Assembly (NCBI GenBank): GCA_947457545.1
Contig: CANGXD010000009.1
Coordinates: 1 to 54,915 of the forward strand
DNA: 54,915 nt
Direction of reading: 5' to 3'
Source: Gemmatimonadaceae bacterium
Lineage (GTDB): Bacteria > Gemmatimonadota > Gemmatimonadetes > Gemmatimonadales > Gemmatimonadaceae
Shown here piece after piece: positions 18,542-26,358 of this stretch; positions within the stretch are counted from its first letter, which is position 1; every line of letters begins with the position of its first letter. The notes below the pieces were generated by a model that saw only the letters and a program-made list of their open reading frames with translations, did no database searches and was not told where the DNA came from. A program made the position numbers and the translations under genes.

Positions 18542-18578
18542 AAAGGCCCCCGCGAGAGTGACTCGCGGGGGCCTTTTT
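18542..18578. terminator. Bidirectional intrinsic terminator between tatA and ppiD
   Basis: A perfect 15-bp GC-rich stem (18542-18556 pairs with 18562-18576) with the 5-base loop AGTGA is followed by TT on the plus strand. Together with the A/T ends of the stem this gives a TTTTT run on the plus strand and a T-rich tract on the minus strand. It lies between convergent tatA and ppiD and should end both transcripts. Confidence 0.9.
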
Positions 18579-18600
18579 GTTCGTGCCGATCAGGCGGCGA

Positions 18601-20433
18601 TCAGCTGTCCGACTGACGTCGGAGCTGCGAGAGCACCTGCGTCCGACGGTCATCGACCTTGACGCTTTCACGCAGGCCGGTGAGGAATTCGTCGACTTTC
18701 TGCTGACGCGCAGACTGCAGGAACTGCTGGCGCTGAATGGACTTCTCCGCTTCGAACGCCTGGCGGTTCGCTTCCGTCCGCATGTCGACGCGCATGACGA
18801 CCATGGCATCGACGGCCTTGAAGGGGCCGGCAACCTGACCGACGGGCGCCGCGAACGCTGCGCCAATGGCGGGCGTGAACTGCCCCAATCCCGGGATCGC
18901 GTCGACACGAGCAAACGGCGTGGACTTCTCCACGGGCAAGTTGCGCTGTGCAGCGGCCGCTTCGAGCGTGGCTGCCTTGGCCGCCTGTGCAAGCTGCTCG
19001 CCCATCGGCCGGAGCTTCTCAACGCGCTTGTCACGGGCGAGACGGCGGCGAATGTCTTCCTTCACCTCCGACAACGCCTGCGGACCGCCCTTCGCGATCG
19101 AGTCGAGGCGCGCGAGGTAGTAGGCTTCCGGCGCGTCGAACAGGTCACTGGTTTCTCCCGGGCGAACCCCGGAGAAAGCCCACGCGCTGACGCTCGGCAC
19201 ATAGCGGCCGGCGAACGACAGCGGCTCCTTTTCGATGACGGCGGCGGAAGCTGCCGTCAGGCCGAGCGTCTTGGCAGCCTCGTCGAACGCCTTCGGATCT
19301 TCCTGGCTACCCGCCTTCGCGGCCAGCGAGTCGGCCCGGCGGTCGGTGCGCGTGGCACTCGAATCACTCTGGGCGATGTTCACGAGGATGTGACGGAGAT
19401 CGAGCGTATCGCCCTTCTTCTCGTCGACGCGGATGATGTGCCAGCCGAACGGCGTGAGCACGGGCTGCGACATCTCGCCGACCTTGAGTGCGTAGGCCGC
19501 GTCTTCGAACTTGGGCGTGAAGCGACCCTTCGGCCCCTTTCCGAGTGCACCGCCATTCAAGGCCGAGACCGAGTCCGACGACGCGCGCTTGGCGACGTCC
19601 TCGAACTTCGCACCGCCGGCGATTTCCGCCCGCAGGGCCTCGATACGCGCCTTGGCGGCCATGGAGTCGGCCGCGGTCACGGCGCGCGGAACAGTCAACA
19701 GGGAAATGACCGCACGCGCCGGCTTCTCGAACCGCTTCTTGTTCCGTTCGAAGAATGCCGAGATCTCGGCGTCTGTGACGGTTACGGCCGTATCGGTAAG
19801 GGCATTCGTCCCGAGCACCACGTAACTCACCGTGGCACTGTCGTGACGGTCGCGATACGCCTGCCAGAGACGCTCGTCCGAGATATACGCACCGCTCGCA
19901 ACCTGATCAAAAAGCTTCTGCTTGGGGATCTCGTTGCGATAGTACGCCTCGAGACCGGCCAGCATTCCCGACTGGCGGGCCATGGGGCTGCTGAGGAGGC
20001 GGATGTACTTCTGCATGTCGAACTTGCCGTCCGTCTGCAGATCAGGCGACTGCATGGCCTGTGGTGGTGGGGCCATGCGTGCCGCTTGGAGGATTTCGTC
20101 GTCAGTAACAGTGATGCCCCGACGCTTGTATTCCTGCTGTAGCAGCAGATCCGTCACGAGTTCGTTGAACGCCCGCTCTTCGAGCTGCTGGCGCTCATCG
20201 AGCGTGATGGCGCTGCCGAGCTGCTGCTGGCGCTCTTGTTCGAGCGCGGTGACTGCGTTCTGCCACGTGGTGAGGAGGATCTCCTCGCCATTGACCGTGG
20301 CGATGGACGTGGTGGTGGTCACCGGAGCACGACCAGCCAAGCCCGAGGTTTCGTACAGCAGGAAGCTGCCAACGAACGCCACGATGAGGATGATCCAGAT
20401 GTACTTCGCGGCGCTCCGCATCGATTGCAGCAC
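18601..20433 (-). CDS. ppiD: PpiD/SurA-type peptidyl-prolyl isomerase, membrane-anchored
   Basis: This 610-aa periplasmic folding factor has the PpiD layout: a short cytoplasmic end, one membrane helix (about residues 12-30, YIWIILIVAFVGSFLLY), a SurA-like N-terminal chaperone domain (about 40-220) and a parvulin/PpiC domain (about 270-355, with GGALGKGPKGRFTPKFEDA and LTPFGWHIIRVDEK). A second, degenerate parvulin-like part follows. The GTG at 20433 is chosen because AAGGAG lies 9 bases upstream; ATG at 20421 is possible. A leader hairpin and a promoter are visible upstream. Confidence 0.88.
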   Translation of the reverse strand: MLQSMRSAAKYIWIILIVAFVGSFLLYETSGLAGRAPVTTTTSIATVNGEEILLTTWQNAVTALEQERQQQLGSAITLDERQQLEERAFNELVTDLLLQQEYKRRGITVTDDEILQAARMAPPPQAMQSPDLQTDGKFDMQKYIRLLSSPMARQSGMLAGLEAYYRNEIPKQKLFDQVASGAYISDERLWQAYRDRHDSATVSYVVLGTNALTDTAVTVTDAEISAFFERNKKRFEKPARAVISLLTVPRAVTAADSMAAKARIEALRAEIAGGAKFEDVAKRASSDSVSALNGGALGKGPKGRFTPKFEDAAYALKVGEMSQPVLTPFGWHIIRVDEKKGDTLDLRHILVNIAQSDSSATRTDRRADSLAAKAGSQEDPKAFDEAAKTLGLTAASAAVIEKEPLSFAGRYVPSVSAWAFSGVRPGETSDLFDAPEAYYLARLDSIAKGGPQALSEVKEDIRRRLARDKRVEKLRPMGEQLAQAAKAATLEAAAAQRNLPVEKSTPFARVDAIPGLGQFTPAIGAAFAAPVGQVAGPFKAVDAMVVMRVDMRTEANRQAFEAEKSIQRQQFLQSARQQKVDEFLTGLRESVKVDDRRTQVLSQLRRQSDS

Positions 20434-20475
20434 GGGGCGTGACTCCTTCAGTCGGAAAAAACGGGCAAACGGAAA

Positions 20476-20509
20476 GGCACACGGACCTCGATGGAGACGG
20501 CCGTGTGCC
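20476..20509 (-). promoter_or_regulatory. Leader hairpin upstream of ppiD, possible attenuator
   Basis: A perfect 9-bp inverted repeat (20476-20484 with 20501-20509, loop of 16 bases) lies in the 5' leader of ppiD. Read on the minus strand it is followed at once by TTTCCGTTTG and, 11 bases later, by six T residues, and then by the AAGGAG ribosome site. It lies downstream of the proposed promoter, so it could terminate or modulate transcription before the gene. Confidence 0.5.
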
Positions 20510-20521
20510 GCAGAGTCCGGA

Positions 20522-20551
20522 AAGCTAGCCAGCGCCTTCGTCTAAAGGCAA
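20522..20551 (-). promoter_or_regulatory. Putative sigma-70-type promoter of ppiD
   Basis: On the minus strand TTGCCT (20551-20546) and TAGCTT (20527-20522) are separated by 18 bases. The transcript would start about 80 bases before the ppiD start codon and include the leader hairpin. TAGCTT also occurs as the proposed -10 hexamer of hldA and the EamA gene. Confidence 0.5.
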
Positions 20552-20584
20552 GACACGACACGACTTCGCATCACCGTATCACGA

Positions 20585-20614
20585 TTGACTTCCCGCGGGT
20601 TCCAAGCGAAGAAT
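20585..20614 (+). promoter_or_regulatory. Possible promoter for the second TPR gene
   Basis: TTGACT (20585-20590) is followed after 18 bases by AAGAAT (20609-20614), a 5/6 match to the -35 consensus and a 4/6 match to the -10 consensus. It would give a leader of about 90 bases before the ATG at 20712. The 278-base gap between divergent ppiD and the TPR gene holds nothing else that I can identify. Confidence 0.35.
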
Positions 20615-20711
20615 TCCAGCACTTCGCCGAACCTGCCTCTGGACACCTGCCGGATGCCACCGGCGTGACAGGCGCCACGGCGCGGGATACCACCTTGAGG
20701 GCATCGCACGG

Positions 20712-22913
20712 ATGAGCACTGCCGCCCGGATCGAAGAGCTCCGGAACAAGTTCGAGGAAAACCCGCGCCGCTATTTTGCGCCGCTGGCCAACGAGCTCCG
20801 GAAGGCCGGGGATTTGACGCAGGCGATCGCGCTGTGCCGCGAGCACCTGCCCAAACAGCCTGGGCACATGAGCGGGTACATCGTCTTCGGTCAGGCGCTC
20901 TACGAGAGCGGCGACCTGGACGAGGGACGTGTCGTGTTCGAGCAAGCGCTCGCACTGGACCCGGAGAATCTCATCGCGTTGCACCACTTGGGGCACATCG
21001 CGAAGCAGCGGGGCGACACTCAGCTGGCGCGCCGCTGGTACGAGCGTGCACTCGAGACCGATCCGCGGAACGACGATATCGCGCACCAGCTGGCAGCGCT
21101 GGCAACGCCGGTGCGGCCGGTGGCGGCGGTTCCCACGCCGCCAATGGCAGCCCCCGTCGTCGCCGAGGACGTGTCGTTTCTGGATCTCGGCGCCATTCCG
21201 GCGCGGCGCGACCTTGGGGCGATCCCGACGCCGCCGTTCGCGACCAACGCGGTGGACGCTGTCCCCTTGGCGCCTACGCCGGACGCCGCGATGCGGGCCG
21301 TCGATTTCGACGTGGTGAACGAGAGGCTGCGCAACCCCGTTGTGGAGTCGGTCGCCGACGCGATCGGCGCATCGAGCGAACCGTTGCCGGTTCTCGAGGC
21401 TGCCGCACCGGAGCCGATCGATCTCAGTATCGATGACTTCGATACTCCGCCCGCCCCCAGTGTCGCGATGGTCGAACCGATTGTCGAATTGAGCGACGCA
21501 CCGGTCGACGTATCCGGGCCGGTGTTGGCCGACGACCCGTTCTCCTTTGACGATGACGCGGAAGCTACCGTTTCGATCGTTTCGCCCGAAGCACTTTCGG
21601 AGCCCGCGGATCTCGCCGCGGACTTCGAAGAAGGGTTGGTGACCGCCGCCTGGCCCGACACCTCCGAATTCACGGGACGTTCTCCGACACCGCGTTCCGC
21701 GACGCCGGCATTCGTCGACGTCACCCCCGACGCGGTCGAAGCGTTCGGTCGGGAGCCGCAGGATCCGATTATCGCGCCCCTGCCAGAGCCGGAGCCGGAA
21801 GTGCTCGGCGAAGACGCGGATTTGGTGGCGCTGCCGGTGCTCTCTGTCGATGAATTGGAGGATGTCGTCAGCAATGCCGACCCACGCGAAGAACTACCGT
21901 GGATTGCCGCTGCCGTCACGCCGACCGAAGAAGTGACCGCCATCGTGCATGCCCTTGAAGAGGATGCGCGCGCGGTCGGAGAAGCCGAAGACGTCGCGGT
22001 CTTCGCGCTGCCGGAACCTCAGGCACTCGTCGATGTAGTCGACGAGGCGGCGGTGGAAGAAGCGAGCTTCGTGGACGTGCTGCCCGCGGCTGCGGACGAG
22101 GAGTCGTCTGAGGAGCTGGCCGAGGAGTCGGCCGAGGAGCCCGCGGCGCCGGCATTCGTTACCGAAACCATGGGGGAGTTGCTCGTCGCGCAGGGTTTCG
22201 TCGATCGTGCGGTGACGGTGTACGAGGAGCTGGTACGGCGTCGCCCGTACGATCCGGTCCTTTCCGCGCGCCTCGAGGAGCTGCGCGAGCAGCTCGCACA
22301 GGCAGCACCGACGACTGTCTTCACGGCCCGCGAACGGTATGCGACGCTCGCTGCGCGCCGTGTGCCGCGTCGTACCCCGCCGCGTGCAGCCACACCCGTG
22401 GCAACGGCCGCCATGACGGCTACCATGACGCCCGCCATGCAGACCGCGATTCCGACGCCCATCCGCGCAGGAACTCCCATCCGTTCCGCCACCCCGATGC
22501 GCTCGGCCACGCCGATTGGTGTGCCCGCTCAGGATTCCTTGACCGCGCTATTCGGGTCAGAGTCGATGGCGCAAGACGATACGGCGGCGCAGGCGCTTGC
22601 CGACGCATTCTCGGCCACGCCAATGGACACGGAGGCCATGGCGCCGTCGGAGAGTTTTTTCGGGACGACTGACACGGGTCGTGAGGCCACCCCGGCCTAC
22701 GGGACACCGCGTCAGTCCGCGCCCGTGACACCGGTTGCGCCGGTCGCGGAGCAGGGAGGGGAGTTCTCGTTTGATCGGTTCTTCCCGGACCCGGCGTCCA
22801 CTGCGCAGCAACTCCCGCCTTCGGGCGAGCAGTCGGCGGTCGAGTCGGCGCCGCGTGCCGGCGATGATCTCGCCCAGTTCTCCGCCTGGCTCAAGGGACT
22901 CGGTAACTCGTGA
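20712..22913 (+). CDS. Large acidic TPR protein with Thr-Pro repeats (733 aa)
   Basis: Function unknown. Residues 1-135 form an N-terminal TPR block (LANELRKAGDLTQAIALCRE, GQALYESGDLDEGRVVFEQA). Residues about 140-480 are an acidic linker rich in Pro, Val, Ala, Asp and Glu. A further TPR unit lies near 485-535 (LVAQGFVDRAVTVYEELVRR), then a Thr-Pro/Ala repeat stretch (about 560-605, with PIRAGTPIRSATPMRSATP), and the protein ends in FSAWLKGLGNS. It has no visible signal peptide or membrane span. The layout mirrors the 940-aa protein at 14156. The stop overlaps the aroQ GTG by 4 bases. Confidence 0.85.
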   Translation: MSTAARIEELRNKFEENPRRYFAPLANELRKAGDLTQAIALCREHLPKQPGHMSGYIVFGQALYESGDLDEGRVVFEQALALDPENLIALHHLGHIAKQRGDTQLARRWYERALETDPRNDDIAHQLAALATPVRPVAAVPTPPMAAPVVAEDVSFLDLGAIPARRDLGAIPTPPFATNAVDAVPLAPTPDAAMRAVDFDVVNERLRNPVVESVADAIGASSEPLPVLEAAAPEPIDLSIDDFDTPPAPSVAMVEPIVELSDAPVDVSGPVLADDPFSFDDDAEATVSIVSPEALSEPADLAADFEEGLVTAAWPDTSEFTGRSPTPRSATPAFVDVTPDAVEAFGREPQDPIIAPLPEPEPEVLGEDADLVALPVLSVDELEDVVSNADPREELPWIAAAVTPTEEVTAIVHALEEDARAVGEAEDVAVFALPEPQALVDVVDEAAVEEASFVDVLPAAADEESSEELAEESAEEPAAPAFVTETMGELLVAQGFVDRAVTVYEELVRRRPYDPVLSARLEELREQLAQAAPTTVFTARERYATLAARRVPRRTPPRAATPVATAAMTATMTPAMQTAIPTPIRAGTPIRSATPMRSATPIGVPAQDSLTALFGSESMAQDDTAAQALADAFSATPMDTEAMAPSESFFGTTDTGREATPAYGTPRQSAPVTPVAPVAEQGGEFSFDRFFPDPASTAQQLPPSGEQSAVESAPRAGDDLAQFSAWLKGLGNS

Positions 22914-23350
22914 TTGTCGGCCTGCTGAACGGCCCCAATCTGAATCTGCTCGGCACGCGTGAGCCGTCCATTTATGGGACGGCCACGCTGCCGGAGATCG
23001 TCGCGCAGCTCAACACCGTGGCGGTTTCGCTCGGCGTCGAATTGCGTGATGCCCAGAGCAATAGCGAAGGGGACCTCATCGACCAGGTGCATGCCTGGCG
23101 GGGGGAAGTCAGTGGCGTCGTCATTAACGCCGGCGCGTATACGCACACCAGTCTCGCCCTGCGCGACGCGTTCACCGCCACGAGCCTTCCGTTTGTCGAA
23201 GTGCACTTGTCCAACATTCACGCGCGTGAGCCGGAACGGCGCCACTCGATGTTGGCGAGTGCCGCGATCGGGATGGTGTGCGGTCTCGGGGCAGAAGGCT
23301 ACGAGTACGCCTTGCGTGGCCTCGTCCGGGCGTTGCGCGCGCGCACATGA
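22910..23350 (+). CDS. aroQ: AroQ, type II 3-dehydroquinate dehydratase
   Basis: AroQ (146 aa) dehydrates 3-dehydroquinate to 3-dehydroshikimate, the third step of the shikimate pathway. It has the family start GPNLNLLGTREPSIYG with the catalytic tyrosine, the QSNSEGDLID segment, NAGAYTHTS and the conserved VEVHLSNIHARE. The GTG overlaps the TPR gene stop by 4 bases. Order aroQ-pepP-accB is common among bacteria. Confidence 0.96.
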   Translation: MIVGLLNGPNLNLLGTREPSIYGTATLPEIVAQLNTVAVSLGVELRDAQSNSEGDLIDQVHAWRGEVSGVVINAGAYTHTSLALRDAFTATSLPFVEVHLSNIHAREPERRHSMLASAAIGMVCGLGAEGYEYALRGLVRALRART

Positions 23351-23361
23351 GCGCGTAGCAT
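23333..23361 (+). promoter_or_regulatory. Putative promoter of pepP, leaderless spacing
   Basis: TTGCGC (23333-23338), a 17-base spacer and TAGCAT (23356-23361) form a plausible sigma-70-type promoter inside and just after the end of aroQ. Only 6 bases separate the -10 hexamer from the pepP ATG, which would place the first transcribed base at the start codon. Confidence 0.5.
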
Positions 23362-23367
23362 CGCGCC

Positions 23368-24477
23368 ATGCGCGACGATGCTCCCATTTTTCCAGACCGC
23401 CGTCCCCAGCGCCTGACCGCGCTTCGCGAATCGTTGGGGCGCGCGGACCTTGACGGCCTGCTGGTGACCTCCCTGCCGAGCATCCGGTACCTCACCGGGT
23501 TCTCGGGGAGCAGTGCCCTGTGCCTCGTCACGGCGCTCGAGTGCGTGCTGCTCACGGATTTCCGGTACGAGACACAGGTCGCGGACGAGGTCGGCGACGC
23601 GGCGACGGTGCGAATCGAGCCTACCAGCCTGTGGGCAGGATTGTGGCCCACGCTGACGGCCCTTGCCGGCGTCGAACGGGTGGGCTTTGAGTCGGCGCAT
23701 CTGCTCCACCGCGACTTCACCCGGTTGCTGGAGCAGGGCGGACGATGGCAGTGGCGCCCGACCAGTGATCTGGTCGAAACCCTGCGCGCCGTGAAGGACG
23801 AGGGGGAGATTGCGGCCATCGAACGGGCTGTCGCGATGGCAGAAGCGGCGCTTGAACGCACGCTCACCGAGCTGACCCCTGGGAAAACCGAGACCGCCAT
23901 CGCGGGGCTGCTGGAGCGGAACCTTCGCGACGAGGGGAGTGAGGCCTTCCCGTTTCCCTCGATTGTGGCCTCCGGCCCACGCTCGGCGCTCCCGCATGCC
24001 CGCGCGGCCGACCGGGTGCTGTCGACCGGTGATTTTGTGCTCCTCGACTTCGGGGCAGTCGCAGACGGCTACTGCTCGGACATTACGCGCACCGTCGTCC
24101 TCGGCCGGGCATCGGAGGCCCAACGGGCGTTCTATGAGGTCGTCCGGGAGGCCAATCAGCGTGCTTCGGGTGCAGTTCGGGCCGGAATGCAGGGGATGGC
24201 TGCAGATGCGGTCGCGAGAGACTACATTGCCGCCTGTGGGTACGGAGATGCCTTCGGACATTCACTCGGCCATGGGATCGGCCTGGAAGTGCACGAAGCA
24301 CCTCGCCTTGCCCGAACAATCGAAGCTCCCCTCGCCGCCGGAATGGTCGTGACCATAGAGCCGGGCATCTATCGCCCGGACTGGGGCGGGGTGAGAATCG
24401 AAGACGACGTGCTCATCACGGACGCCGGGGCGCGGGTGCTCACTCGCTACCCCCGGCACCTTCTCGAAATCGCCTGA
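23368..24477 (+). CDS. pepP: PepP/PepQ-type Xaa-Pro aminopeptidase (M24B)
   Basis: This 369-aa M24B metallopeptidase removes an N-terminal residue before proline or cleaves Xaa-Pro dipeptides. It has a creatinase-like N-terminal domain (about 10-135, SIRYLTGFSGSSALCL) and the pita-bread catalytic domain (about 145-365). The dinuclear metal site is visible as Asp in DFGAVADGYCSDITRT, His in HSLGHGIGLEVHEAP, Glu in TIEPGIY and Glu in GGVRIEDDVLI. No ribosome site precedes the ATG, and the 17-base gap after aroQ holds a -10 element. Confidence 0.93.
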   Translation: MRDDAPIFPDRRPQRLTALRESLGRADLDGLLVTSLPSIRYLTGFSGSSALCLVTALECVLLTDFRYETQVADEVGDAATVRIEPTSLWAGLWPTLTALAGVERVGFESAHLLHRDFTRLLEQGGRWQWRPTSDLVETLRAVKDEGEIAAIERAVAMAEAALERTLTELTPGKTETAIAGLLERNLRDEGSEAFPFPSIVASGPRSALPHARAADRVLSTGDFVLLDFGAVADGYCSDITRTVVLGRASEAQRAFYEVVREANQRASGAVRAGMQGMAADAVARDYIAACGYGDAFGHSLGHGIGLEVHEAPRLARTIEAPLAAGMVVTIEPGIYRPDWGGVRIEDDVLITDAGARVLTRYPRHLLEIA

Positions 24478-24530
24478 CCTCTGTGCTGGCGGCCCTCAGG
24501 GCTGCGGCGCGTTCTCCAGCCTTTCCCGCC

Positions 24531-25031
24531 ATGATCGACCTGCGCTACGTGAAGAAGCTGATCGAGATGCTCGACGGCTCCACCGTGGATTCCATCGAGA
24601 TCTCCTCCGACAAAGGGATGAAGCTCCGCATCTCGAAGAGTCCGCAGCAGCGCGGCGTGACGGTGGCGCAAGCCATGCCCGCGCCGATGCCAATGGCTGC
24701 CCCTGCCGTGTTGCCTGCCGCGCCCGCGGCGCGTCCTGCCGAGGAGGGGGGGACTGCGACGCCGAAGGCCGAGGCGCCCAAGTCCGCGGCCCTCGAGATC
24801 AAGTCGCCCATGGTGGGGACGTTCTACACAGCACCGGAACCTGGTGCGAAGCCGTATGTGTCGGTCGGCGATCGCATCAGCAAGGGGCAGATCGTCTGCA
24901 TCATCGAAGCGATGAAGATCATGAACGAGCTCGAATCCGAATTCGATGGCGTGGTGCGCGAGATCAACGTGTCGGATGCGCATCCGGTTGAATACGGCCA
25001 AGTGCTCTACCGAATCGATCCAACCGGCTGA
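24531..25031 (+). CDS. accB: AccB, biotin carboxyl carrier protein
   Basis: AccB (166 aa) carries the biotin that moves carboxyl groups between AccC and the AccAD carboxyltransferase. The N-terminal MIDLRYVKKLIEMLD helix is typical, residues 40-85 are an Ala/Pro linker, and the C-terminal biotinyl domain contains EAMKIMNE with the biotinylated Lys129. The frame is open from 24483, but the family N-terminus begins at ATG 24531. It follows pepP by 53 bases and is separated from accC by pilT. Confidence 0.96.
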   Translation: MIDLRYVKKLIEMLDGSTVDSIEISSDKGMKLRISKSPQQRGVTVAQAMPAPMPMAAPAVLPAAPAARPAEEGGTATPKAEAPKSAALEIKSPMVGTFYTAPEPGAKPYVSVGDRISKGQIVCIIEAMKIMNELESEFDGVVREINVSDAHPVEYGQVLYRIDPTG

Positions 25032-25042
25032 GACATGACGAC

Positions 25043-26221
25043 ATGACGATGGTCTCCGGCGCTGCACTGGGCGCCGCCACAACGGCGGCACCGGCGACAG
25101 GCCTCGATCTCAAGGCCGCGCTGCAGCGGATGGTACGGGAGGGGGCCTCCGATCTTCACCTGAAGGTCGGGCGCCCGCCCACGCTGCGATTGCACGGAGA
25201 CCTCGTCCCCCTCGAGATGCCGCCGATGCGGCCCGAGGAATTGCGGGCACTGGCGGAGCATCTGCTGCCGCCGGCCCAGCTGCGCGAATTCGTGGAGATG
25301 CGCGAATCGGACTTCGCCATCAACGTGCCGGGCATTGGTCGGTTTCGCGTCAACGTGTACCAGCAGAAGGGCACCGTGGCCTTCGCGATGCGCGCCATTG
25401 CGCACGCGGCGTCGAGCATCCGCGATTTGAACCTTCCGCCGGTGCTCGAGCAGATATCGATGCGTCCGCGTGGCCTGGTACTCGTGACCGGCGTGACTGG
25501 CTCGGGTAAGAGCACGGCCCTTGCCGCGATGATTCAGTACATCAACGAGCGGCGCTCGGCGAACATCATCACGATCGAAGATCCGATCGAGTTCGTGCAT
25601 CGCGACGTGAAGTGCCATATCAATCAGCGCGAAGTTGGCACCGATACGGCCTCATTCTCGCAGGCGCTGCGTCGCGTTCTGCGCCAGGACCCCGATGTCG
25701 TCATGATCGGCGAAATCCGCGACTTGGAGACGCTCGAAGTCGCGCTGAAGGCCGCCGGCACCGGTCACCTGGTGTTCTCGACGTTGCACACGACCGACGC
25801 CACGCTGACGATCAATCGCGTGTTGTCTTTTTATCCGCCGCACCAGCAGAATGAGGTCCGGTTCGCGCTGGCGAGCGCCCTGTCGGCGGTCGTGTCGATG
25901 CGCCTGGTACCGCGCGCTGATCAGCCGGGTCGGGTGCCGGCGTGCGAGGTCCTCGTCAACACTGAAGCGGTGCGCGACCAGATTCGCGACCTTTCTGCCG
26001 CGCTCAATATCCCGGACCTGATCAAGGAAGGGAGCGTGGCGTACGGCATGCAGAGCTTCGACCAGTCGCTCATGAACTGGTACTCCCGAGGGGTCATCTC
26101 CTACGAGAACGCCTTGTTCAACGCGACCAACCCTGCCGAATTCGCCCTGCGCGTTCAGGGCGTGGACGGTGCCAGCGACAACTCGTTCTCCGGCTTCAAG
26201 CCCGGCAGCAGCGCCAGCTGA
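25043..26221 (+). CDS. pilT: PilT-family pilus retraction ATPase
   Basis: This 392-aa type II/IV secretion-type ATPase retracts type IV pili or drives related motility. It has the N-terminal PAS-like domain (about 20-130, GASDLHLKVGRPP), Walker A GVTGSGKST near residues 150-158, the Asp box (IEDPIEF), Walker B VVMIGEIRD and the His box TGHLVFSTLHTTDA. The C-terminus has IPDLIKEGSVAYGMQSFDQSL where PilT has its AIRNLIRE motif. No other pilus gene is nearby. It sits between accB and accC, starting 11 bases after accB. PilU is an alternative name. Confidence 0.92.
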   Translation: MTMVSGAALGAATTAAPATGLDLKAALQRMVREGASDLHLKVGRPPTLRLHGDLVPLEMPPMRPEELRALAEHLLPPAQLREFVEMRESDFAINVPGIGRFRVNVYQQKGTVAFAMRAIAHAASSIRDLNLPPVLEQISMRPRGLVLVTGVTGSGKSTALAAMIQYINERRSANIITIEDPIEFVHRDVKCHINQREVGTDTASFSQALRRVLRQDPDVVMIGEIRDLETLEVALKAAGTGHLVFSTLHTTDATLTINRVLSFYPPHQQNEVRFALASALSAVVSMRLVPRADQPGRVPACEVLVNTEAVRDQIRDLSAALNIPDLIKEGSVAYGMQSFDQSLMNWYSRGVISYENALFNATNPAEFALRVQGVDGASDNSFSGFKPGSSAS

Positions 26222-26334
26222 CGGCCCGGCTGGGGGGTGAAATCGGGCTAAGTATGCCTCGGGGCTGGCGATAGCGCGCCCGCCCCGATTGTCGTATAGC
26301 CAACGAGGGTGTGGTGTAAAGGGCTGGCGGTGAG

Positions 26335-26348
26335 GGCGAGACCTCGCC
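26335..26348 (+). repeat. Short inverted repeat before accC
   Basis: GGCGAG and CTCGCC (26335-26340, 26343-26348) form a tight palindrome 10 bases before the accC ATG, in the 137-base gap after pilT. It could hide or expose the start region in RNA or serve as an operator. No clear promoter can be assigned in this gap; TTGTCG (26289) has no well-spaced partner. Confidence 0.35.
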
Positions 26349-26358
26349 ACCATAGGGG

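Noticed and set aside
18577-20142. A 521-codon open frame on the plus strand antisense to ppiD
   Set aside because: ppiD on the minus strand has clear domain motifs, a ribosome site and a promoter. The antisense frame has an Arg- and His-rich composition typical of a shadow of high-GC coding sequence.
25035-25046. Tiny ATG-ACG-ACA-TGA frame just before pilT
   Set aside because: Three codons only; likely a chance occurrence, though its stop overlaps the pilT start.
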